DNA of 64,000 nt from Nesterenkonia sandarakina (GTDB taxonomy: Bacteria > Actinomycetota > Actinomycetes > Actinomycetales > Micrococcaceae), in NCBI RefSeq assembly GCF_013410215.1, contig NZ_JACCFQ010000001.1, forward strand, positions 620,001-684,000. The letters are read 5' to 3'. This document shows, piece by piece, positions 57,851 to 64,000 of this stretch (position 1 is the first letter of the stretch; every line of letters starts with the position of its first letter). A program made the translations under genes and the position numbers. The notes under the pieces were generated by a model, which had not been told where the DNA came from, searched no databases, and worked only from the letters and a program-made list of their open reading frames with translations.

Positions 57851-58733
57851 CGGTGATCTCGGCTGAGCGGTGTGCACTGGCGCTGACCGCGGCGCGGACG
57901 GCCGCCGGCAGCCCGTGGTCGTCGAAGGCGTCGATGGCGCGCTCGGTGGTCCCGTTCGGGGAGCAGACCGCACGGCGCAGCCCCGCGGCGTCGGCGGTGC
58001 CCGCGCGCTGGTTCTCGACCAGCATCTTTCCTGCCCCGTAGATGGTCTGGGCGGCCAGATCCGCGGCCAGCGCCGGATCCAGTCCCAGCTCTTCCCCGGC
58101 CCGCGCCATCTGTTCAGCGAGGTAGAAGGCGTAGGCGGGCCCGGAGCCGGAGATCCCGGTCAGCGCGTCGATCTGAGACTCCTCGATCACATGCACCGCA
58201 CCGCTGGCACCGAGCAGCTCAGCCACCGTCTCGGTGTCTGCTGGGCTGACGTGGCTGCCCGGGACCAGCCCGACCACGCCGAGCCCCACCGAGAGCGGAG
58301 TGTTCGGCATCGACCGGATCACCGGCTGACCCGCGGGCAGTGCGTCCTCGAGCATCTCGACACTGATCGCGGCGGCCACAGAGACCACCACGGCCCCCGG
58401 CTTCAGCGCCTCGGCGATCTCTGCCGCCAGGGCCGTGGTGCCGTGCGGCTTGACCCCGAGGAAGATGATGTCGGCCTCCGCCGCGACGCGCCGGTTGACC
58501 TCGGCGTCGTCCTGCTCGGCGAGCACCCGGATCCCATAGTGGGCCGCGCGCTCCCCCGCGGTGGCGGCGCTGCGGGTGGTGGCCTGGACCTGCTCCGGGG
58601 TCACCGTCGACTCCAGCAGACCCGCCAGGATCGCCCCGTTCATGGAGCCCAGGCCGAGCATCGCGATCTGCGGCGCGGCGGGAGTGCTGGTGCTGGTGCT
58701 GGTGCTGGTGCTGGTGCTGGTGCTGGTGGGCAT
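57828..58733 (-). CDS. proC: Pyrroline-5-carboxylate reductase
   Basis: A 301-residue reductase: Rossmann motif IAMLGLGSMNGAILAGL, VISMP-type IRSMPNTP, and the signature LTGISGSGPAYAFYL. It catalyses the final step of proline synthesis with NAD(P)H. ATG 58733 is chosen as AGGAG sits 5 bases upstream; a GTG 6 bases earlier would overlap that site. The N-terminus is extended by seven Thr-Ser dipeptides. Confidence 0.95.
   Translation of the reverse strand: MPTSTSTSTSTSTSTSTPAAPQIAMLGLGSMNGAILAGLLESTVTPEQVQATTRSAATAGERAAHYGIRVLAEQDDAEVNRRVAAEADIIFLGVKPHGTTALAAEIAEALKPGAVVVSVAAAISVEMLEDALPAGQPVIRSMPNTPLSVGLGVVGLVPGSHVSPADTETVAELLGASGAVHVIEESQIDALTGISGSGPAYAFYLAEQMARAGEELGLDPALAADLAAQTIYGAGKMLVENQRAGTADAAGLRRAVCSPNGTTERAIDAFDDHGLPAAVRAAVSASAHRSAEITDELRSAD
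58686..58727. repeat. Hexanucleotide repeat in the proC N-terminus
   Basis: GCTGGT occurs seven times without mismatch (42 bp), encoding (Thr-Ser)7 just after the proC start codon. Changes in copy number keep the frame and would alter only the length of the leader. Confidence 0.95.
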
Positions 58734-58735
58734 CG

Positions 58736-59575
58736 TCACTCCTGGCCGAGGTGGGTGCGGGCGAAGGCCAGGGATTCGGCGAGCCAGCGCTCGCGATCTC
58801 CGACGTTGCGGGCGGTGCGGGTGGCGACCTCCACGGCGACGACGCCGTTGAAGCCGGTCTCGGCGAAGTCCGGACGAGCCAGCAGCTCCATGGCCTCGGC
58901 CACCCGCTGCTCTCCCTGGCCGGGGATCAGGTGGTCGTCCTTGAAGCCGTTGGACCAGCCGTCGGTCAGGTGCACATGGCGCAGCCGCTGCCCCAGGGCG
59001 CGGACCGCCTCCAGCGAGTCGGCCTCAGCCGTGGCTGCGTGGGAGAAGTCCCAGGTCACGTGGGGGTAGGGCTGGTCCACCGGGTCCCAGTGCGGGAGGT
59101 ACATGGTGGCCTCCCGGGTCCCGGCCCGCCACGGGTACATGTTCTCCACGGCGAAGAGCACGCCGGTCTCCTGCTCCAGCTGCTCGATCCCCTCGGCGAA
59201 GCCTTCGGCGTAGCCGACCTGCCAGCGGAAGGGCGGGTGTGCGACGACGACGCCGGCCCCGACCTCCTGCGCGAGTGCGGCGCTGCGCTTGAGCTTCTCC
59301 CAGGCGGAGCCCCAGACCTGCTGGGTGAGCAGCAGGGTCGGAGCGTGGATGGCCATGATCGGCAGACCGAAGCGCCAGGAGAGCTCGTTGAGCGTGGAGG
59401 CCTGCTGCGACTCGCTGCGGTGGGTCACCATGACCTCCATGCCGTCGTAGCCGAGGTCGTCCGCGATGGAGAATCCCTCCGCGACTCCCATCGGGTAGAC
59501 CGAGGAGGTGGAGAGCGCCACGGGAATCCGGGGCAGCTCGTGGGGCGGGCGCGGCTGGACGTCTTCAGTGGGCAT
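58736..59575 (-). CDS. Sugar phosphate isomerase/epimerase family protein
   Basis: A 279-residue TIM-barrel protein of the xylose-isomerase-like/AP endonuclease 2 superfamily. Conserved metal-site patches include [40 protein letters not shown] and HVHLTDG. The reaction is unknown. It starts inside the end of ppx (11-base overlap) and its stop adjoins proC, so it is co-transcribed with these. Co-occurrence with ppx and proC is common in Micrococcaceae. Confidence 0.87.
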   Translation of the reverse strand: MPTEDVQPRPPHELPRIPVALSTSSVYPMGVAEGFSIADDLGYDGMEVMVTHRSESQQASTLNELSWRFGLPIMAIHAPTLLLTQQVWGSAWEKLKRSAALAQEVGAGVVVAHPPFRWQVGYAEGFAEGIEQLEQETGVLFAVENMYPWRAGTREATMYLPHWDPVDQPYPHVTWDFSHAATAEADSLEAVRALGQRLRHVHLTDGWSNGFKDDHLIPGQGEQRVAEAMELLARPDFAETGFNGVVAVEVATRTARNVGDRERWLAESLAFARTHLGQE

Positions 59576-60626
59576 GTTCCACCGCCGCCGCCGCCAACGG
59601 CCGTCCGCCGGGGATCTCGCCGCGGGAGGGCTTGCGCAGCTCGCGGGCGAGGTTGACGTGTCCCACGCCGGGGGCGGTGGGCACAGCCACGGCTCCCTCG
59701 CGGACCAGCGAGTCCAGCCGACGCAGGATCAGGCCCTCGCGCAGCGCCCAGGGGCAGATCTGCAGCGTCTCGATGCCGAAGACCTTCATCGCCTGCTCGG
59801 CCACCAGCGCCCCGGCGAAGACCTGTCGGGCGCGCAGGGTGGAGACCCCGGGAAGCTCTGCCCGTTCCGCCGCGCTCATCGTCGCCAGGCGCTTCACCAG
59901 CGGCTTCAGCTCGGCGTGGGCCAGGCCTCGAGGCACATAGGGGCCCTCCGCGGAGGGTGCGGCACCGGTCATCCGAGCCAGCGAGCGGAAGGTCTTCGAG
60001 GTGGCGAGCACCTCGGTATGTCCGCTCAGGGTCGGGAACTCGCGGCGCGCCGCCTCGAGCTCCTCGCGGACATAGCTCTTCAACGCCTTGACCTGATCCT
60101 TGCTGGGCGGGTCCTCGCCCAGCCAGTCCCGGGTGAGTCGTCCTGCTCCCAGCGGCACCGAGACCGCCGTGGAGGGCAGCTCGTCGCGACCGTAGGCGAT
60201 CTCGAAGGAACCGCCCCCGATGTCGAAGTTCAAGATGTCCCCGGCGCTCCAGCCGCGCCAGCGCCGGGCCGCGAAGAAGGTCATCGCCGACTCCTGGGCG
60301 CCGCTGAGCTCGGTGAGCTCCACACCGGTCTCAGCCGCCACCCGTTGAAGCACCGCCTCCCCGTTCGCGGCCTCGCGCAGTGCAGAGGTGCAGAATGAGA
60401 GCAGGTCTTCGGCGCGGTGCCGGGCGGCGAAGCGCGCGGCCTCGGCGATGAAGCCGGTGAGCTCGCGCTGGCCCTCTTCGGTGATCGCTCCCTGCTCGTC
60501 GAGGTGCTTGACCAGGGAGAGCGGTCGCTTATGGGAGGCGAAGGCCTCGGGCTTGGCTCCGAGGTGAGCATCGACCAGCAACAGGTGCACGGTGTTCGAA
60601 CCGATATCCAGCACGCCCAGACGCAT
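59565..60626 (-). CDS. Exopolyphosphatase/pppGpp phosphohydrolase family protein
   Basis: A 353-residue ASKHA-fold protein: N-terminal [14 protein letters not shown], second phosphate motif FDIGGGSFE and [15 protein letters not shown]. The Ppx/GppA family hydrolyses polyphosphate or pppGpp; the short two-domain form without the C-terminal HD domain is typical of actinobacterial Ppx1/Ppx2. Specificity cannot be told from sequence. It starts 16 bases after topA. Confidence 0.9.
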   Translation of the reverse strand: MRLGVLDIGSNTVHLLLVDAHLGAKPEAFASHKRPLSLVKHLDEQGAITEEGQRELTGFIAEAARFAARHRAEDLLSFCTSALREAANGEAVLQRVAAETGVELTELSGAQESAMTFFAARRWRGWSAGDILNFDIGGGSFEIAYGRDELPSTAVSVPLGAGRLTRDWLGEDPPSKDQVKALKSYVREELEAARREFPTLSGHTEVLATSKTFRSLARMTGAAPSAEGPYVPRGLAHAELKPLVKRLATMSAAERAELPGVSTLRARQVFAGALVAEQAMKVFGIETLQICPWALREGLILRRLDSLVREGAVAVPTAPGVGHVNLARELRKPSRGEIPGGRPLAAAAVEHAH

Positions 60627-60641
60627 CAGGTGACTCCTTGA

Positions 60642-63440
60642 CTAGGATCCGGTCTTCGCGGTGGTCTTCTTGGCTGGTGCCTTCTTCTTGGCCGGAGCCT
60701 TCTTCGCAGCAGGCTTCTTGGCCGCGGGCTTCTTCGGGCCTGCGGCTCGCTTCTCGGCGAGCAGCGAGTACGCGTGCTCCTTGGTCAGCGTCTCGAGTGA
60801 GACGCTGCGCGGGACCGTCACGTTGGTCTCCCCGTCGGTGACGTAGGGGCCGAAGCGGCCGTCCTTGACCACCACCTGCTTCTCGGAGGTCGGATCGGCG
60901 CCGAACTCGGCAAGCGGGGGCACCGCGGCCCGCCGGCCGCGCTGCTTGGGCTGGGCGTAGATGGCCTTCGCCTCCTCGAGGGTGATCGAGAACATCTGGT
61001 CCTCGGTCTCCAGGGAGCGCGAATCCGAGCCCTTCTTCAGGTAGGGGCCGAAGCGGCCGTTCTGCGCCGTGATCTCCTCGCCGTCCTCGTCGACGCCGAC
61101 CACGCGTGGCAGCGAGAGCAGGCGCAGCGCCTGCTCCAGCGTCACGGTCTCCAGCGTCATGTCCGAGAGCAGCGAACCGGTCCGGGGCTTGACCTTGGCC
61201 GGCTTCTTCTTCGGCTTGGGCTTGCCGTTCTTGTAGTACTCGGTCGGCATCGCCGCCATATGCTCTTCGAGCTGGGCCTCGGTCAGCTCTTCGATGACCT
61301 CGGTGACGTAGGGGCCGTATCGTCCGTCCTTGGCGACGATCTCGCGACCGGTCTCCGGATCGGTGCCGAGCACCCGTCCGGAGTGCTGGGCCTGTTCGAA
61401 GAGCTCCTCGGCCTTGGCGGAGGTGAGCTCGTCGGGGGCCAGGTCCTGGGGCAGGTTGGCACGCTGGGGCTCGAGCTCTCCCTCGGCGTTGACCACGCCA
61501 TCGGGGTTCGGCCGCTCCAGGTAGGGGCCGTAGCGGCCCACCCGCAGATTGACTCCGGGAGCGATCTCAATGGAGTTGATCGCCCGGGCGTCGATCTCCC
61601 CGAGGTTCTCCACGACGTGCTTAAGCCCTTCGACGCCGTCTTCGGCCCCGAAGTAGAAGCCCTGCAGCCATGCCTCACGCTGAAGCTCGCCGCGGGCGAT
61701 CTGGTCCAGGTCTTCTTCCATGCGAGCCGTGAAGTCGTAGTTCACGTACCGGCCGAAGTGCTCCTCCAGCAGGCGGATCACGCTGAACGCGGTCCAGGAG
61801 GGGATCAGCGCCGACCCGCGCTTGGTGACGTAGCCGCGGTCCATGATGGTCGAGATCGTCGGCGCATAGGTGGAGGGACGTCCGATCTCGCGCTTCTCCA
61901 GCTCCGCGACGATCGTGGCCTCGGTGTAGCGCGCCGGCGGGGTCGTCTCATGGCCCTTGGCCTGGACGTCGCGCCCGGTCAGGCGCTCCCCGGTCTCGAT
62001 CTTGGGAAGCCGCTTGTCGGTCTTGCCGGCCTTGGCGTCCTCGTCCTCTGCGGAGCTCTCGCGGACCTCCTCGTAGGCGGCGAGGAACCCGGGGAAGGTG
62101 ATCACGGTGCCGGAGGCGCCGAAGGTGGCGGTGGTCCCGGCCTGGGCTCCTTCGGAGACCTGGGCGCTGAGCCGGACCGAGGCGGTGAAGCCCTTGGCGT
62201 CGGCCATCTGGGAGGCGACGGTGCGCTTCCAGATCAGCTCGTAGAGCTTGAACTCATCCTTGGAGAGTTCCTGGGCGACCTGGCCGGGGGTGCGGAAGTG
62301 ATCCCCCGAAGGGCGGATCGCCTCGTGCGCCTCCTGTGCGGTCTCGTTCTTCTTGGCGTAGTGCCGCGGGCTGGAGGGCACGTGATCGGAGCCGTAGAGC
62401 TCGGTGATCTGCCGGCGAGCCGCGGTGATCGCCTCGGTGGAGAGCGTCACCGAGTCGGTACGCATGTAGGTGATGTAGCCGTTCTCGTAGAGCCGCTGCG
62501 CCACCTGCATCGTCGCCCGGGAGGAGAAGCGCAGCCGTCGGGAGGCCTCCTGCTGCAGCGTGGAGGTGATGAACGGGGGCTGCGGGCGGCGCGAGTAGGG
62601 CTTGTCATCCACCGAGTCCACGGTGAACTGCGCCTGGGTCAGTCCCTCCGCGAGGGCCTCCGCGGCCTCCCGGTCCAGGACGCTGACCTCGGTCTTGGAC
62701 CGGGTGGATTTCAGCTCGCCACGGTCGTTGAAGTCCGATCCGGTGGCCACCCGGGCCCCGTCCACGGCGTTGAGCTTGGCGGTGAACTCCTCACCGGCGG
62801 CGGTGGCGAAGCCGCCGGAGAGGTCCCAGTAGCCTGCCGGGATGAAGGCCATGCGTTCGCGCTCGCGCTCGACCACCAGCCGGGTGGCCACGGACTGCAC
62901 ACGGCCTGCGGAGAGGCCCTTGCCGACCTTGCGCCAGAGCACCGGGGAGATCTCGTAGCCGTAGAGCCGGTCCAGGATGCGTCGGGTCTCCTGCGCGTCG
63001 ACGAGGTCGTCGTCGATCTGACGCACGTTCTGCAGCGCCCGGGTGATGCCTTCTTTGGTGATCTCGGTGAAGGTCATCCGGTAGACCGGGACCTTGGGCT
63101 TGAGCACCTGCAGCAGGTGCCAGGCGATGGCTTCACCCTCGCGGTCGGCGTCAGTGGCGAGGTAGAGCTCAGAGGCTTCCTTCAGCGCACGCTTGAGCTC
63201 GGTGACCTTCTTCTTCTTGGAGTCAGAGATCACGTAGTAGGGCGCGAAGCCGTCGTCGGGGTTCACCGCGAACCGGCCGAAGGGGCCCTTCTTCATGTCC
63301 GTGGGCAGCTCGGAGGGCTGTGGCAGGTCACGGATATGCCCGGCGGAGGCGTCCACGATGAACTCATCGCCGAGATACTTGGCGATGGACTTGGACTTCG
63401 CCGGGGACTCGACGATGACGAGTTTCTTGCCTTCGGGCAC
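60642..63440 (-). CDS. topA: DNA topoisomerase I
   Basis: A 932-residue type IA topoisomerase: Toprim domain (KLVIVESPAKSKSIAKYLG ... ATDADREGEAIAWHL), catalytic Tyr325 in YITYMRTDS, and C-terminal topo_C repeats (FGPYLKKG, GPYVT). It relaxes negative supercoils. The last ~35 residues are a Lys/Ala/Pro tail (AAKKPAAKKAPAKKKAPAKK type) as in many actinobacteria, which binds DNA. GTG 63440 follows AAGGAG. Confidence 0.97.
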   Translation of the reverse strand: MPEGKKLVIVESPAKSKSIAKYLGDEFIVDASAGHIRDLPQPSELPTDMKKGPFGRFAVNPDDGFAPYYVISDSKKKKVTELKRALKEASELYLATDADREGEAIAWHLLQVLKPKVPVYRMTFTEITKEGITRALQNVRQIDDDLVDAQETRRILDRLYGYEISPVLWRKVGKGLSAGRVQSVATRLVVERERERMAFIPAGYWDLSGGFATAAGEEFTAKLNAVDGARVATGSDFNDRGELKSTRSKTEVSVLDREAAEALAEGLTQAQFTVDSVDDKPYSRRPQPPFITSTLQQEASRRLRFSSRATMQVAQRLYENGYITYMRTDSVTLSTEAITAARRQITELYGSDHVPSSPRHYAKKNETAQEAHEAIRPSGDHFRTPGQVAQELSKDEFKLYELIWKRTVASQMADAKGFTASVRLSAQVSEGAQAGTTATFGASGTVITFPGFLAAYEEVRESSAEDEDAKAGKTDKRLPKIETGERLTGRDVQAKGHETTPPARYTEATIVAELEKREIGRPSTYAPTISTIMDRGYVTKRGSALIPSWTAFSVIRLLEEHFGRYVNYDFTARMEEDLDQIARGELQREAWLQGFYFGAEDGVEGLKHVVENLGEIDARAINSIEIAPGVNLRVGRYGPYLERPNPDGVVNAEGELEPQRANLPQDLAPDELTSAKAEELFEQAQHSGRVLGTDPETGREIVAKDGRYGPYVTEVIEELTEAQLEEHMAAMPTEYYKNGKPKPKKKPAKVKPRTGSLLSDMTLETVTLEQALRLLSLPRVVGVDEDGEEITAQNGRFGPYLKKGSDSRSLETEDQMFSITLEEAKAIYAQPKQRGRRAAVPPLAEFGADPTSEKQVVVKDGRFGPYVTDGETNVTVPRSVSLETLTKEHAYSLLAEKRAAGPKKPAAKKPAAKKAPAKKKAPAKKTTAKTGS

Positions 63441-63546
63441 TGATCTCCTTGAGGGACTTCTTGCGGTGCAGCTTCGGGCGCTCAGCAGTGGGCTGGCCGT
63501 CGAGTGCTCAATATATCAGCGAGCAGAACACGTCGAGGCCGGGGAA

Positions 63547-64000
63547 TCAAGACTCCCTGAGGTAGCCCTCCACGTAGAGCTCGAGGACCTCACGGCGCAG
63601 CGCCTGCTCGAGATCCTCCTGCTCTGCAGCCTCGGCAGCGGTCAGTGACGCGACCGCTGTGATCAGCGCTCCGGTCTGATACTCCCCGTCGGAGGCGCCC
63701 AGCAGACCCGCCGCGGCGCTGGAGACGGGACGGCTGCGGCGCAGCCCGGAGCCCTGACGTGCCAGGATCACCTCGGGGTGGGCAGCGCCGAAGCGCTGGT
63801 GGCGCTCCTCGGTGACATCGGCGCCCACGCACAGCGCCGTCTCGAACACCGCCTCAGGGTTCGCTGCGGCGCGCTGGGCCCGGGCGGCGGTCGCACCGAT
63901 GACCGGTCCCAGCGGCTGCTCCACGGGCCCGGTGAGCTCCTCGAATCTCCTCCAGGGCAGGTTCTCGGCCTGGTCTGCGCCGCGCCGGCGCAGGAAGATC
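63547..64000 (-). CDS. DUF7059-type methyltransferase, C-terminal end (partial)
   Basis: The frame is open to the window edge on the reverse strand; about 150 C-terminal residues are visible (WRRFEELTGPVEQPLGP ... RQGSGLRRSRPV ... LLGASDGEYQTGALITAVASL). This resembles the C-terminal winged region of the actinobacterial DUF7059-containing SAM-dependent methyltransferases that normally sit upstream of topA. Identification rests on motif memory, and the catalytic domain is outside the window. Confidence 0.65.
   Translation of the reverse strand, partial: IFLRRRGADQAENLPWRRFEELTGPVEQPLGPVIGATAARAQRAAANPEAVFETALCVGADVTEERHQRFGAAHPEVILARQGSGLRRSRPVSSAAAGLLGASDGEYQTGALITAVASLTAAEAAEQEDLEQALRREVLELYVEGYLRES

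Overview
This is a contiguous chromosomal stretch from a high-GC actinobacterium. The 16S gene (reverse strand, 44766-46293), the XPB-type helicase end, CarD, GroEL with a Gly/Met tail, IspDF fusion, WXG100 protein, DUF3263, DUF4032, bS22-like mini-protein and otsAB all point to the Actinomycetota. The 16S sequence and gene set look like Micrococcaceae, most likely Nesterenkonia or a near relative; the genus is inference from memory. I see no phage, IS element, CRISPR array or plasmid functions.

Layout. 1-3240: end of an XPB helicase, an OmpR-type response regulator with its histidine kinase, and a lone WXG100 protein. 3340-5432: groL (reverse) with a terminator and a CIRCE operator. 5433-7995: a FemAB/X-type ligase, then a divergent SnoaL-like/MerR pair. 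8028-16779: a complete 4-hydroxybenzoate to beta-ketoadipate block: pcaHGBDC (reverse), an IclR gene (reverse), an aromatic-acid permease, a second IclR gene and pobA (forward). A 9-bp CATTCAATG-type palindrome recurs in all three control regions. The thiolase and CoA-transferase steps (pcaIJ/pcaF) are absent. 16870-24878: a branched-chain/short-chain acyl-CoA catabolism block (SDR dehydrogenase, mmsA, mmsB, enoyl-CoA hydratase, MarR regulator, acyl-CoA synthetase, acyl-CoA dehydrogenase).

24885-40615: mixed housekeeping and stress genes: LytR_C protein, DUF3263, ung, ThrE-type exporter, tRNA-Val, NAD(P)-binding protein, DHA2 drug exporter, tRNA-Thr, membrane DsbA, otsA-otsB followed by an intact kinase-fold DUF4032 protein, IclR/aceB divergent pair, TetR, a membrane protein and tRNA-Pro.

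40720-46737: one rRNA operon on the reverse strand (16S-23S-5S) with two candidate promoters, complementary flanks forming the 16S and 23S processing stems, and no spacer tRNA. 47042-52968: tightly packed reverse operon carD-ispDF-cysS-rlmB-maltokinase-like; the last gene has lost the catalytic Asp of its kinase loop. 53240-64000: a lipoprotein, glutaredoxin-like protein, bS22-like peptide, acuC, K+ uptake pair (trkA/ktrB), proC, sugar-isomerase-like protein, ppx, topA and the end of a DUF7059-type methyltransferase.

Most of the window is ordinary core genome. The points that deserve a second look are the shared aromatic operator motif, the two twin IclR regulators, the degenerate maltokinase paired in the same window with an intact unknown kinase next to otsAB, and short-period repeats that recur in intergenic gaps and gene ends.
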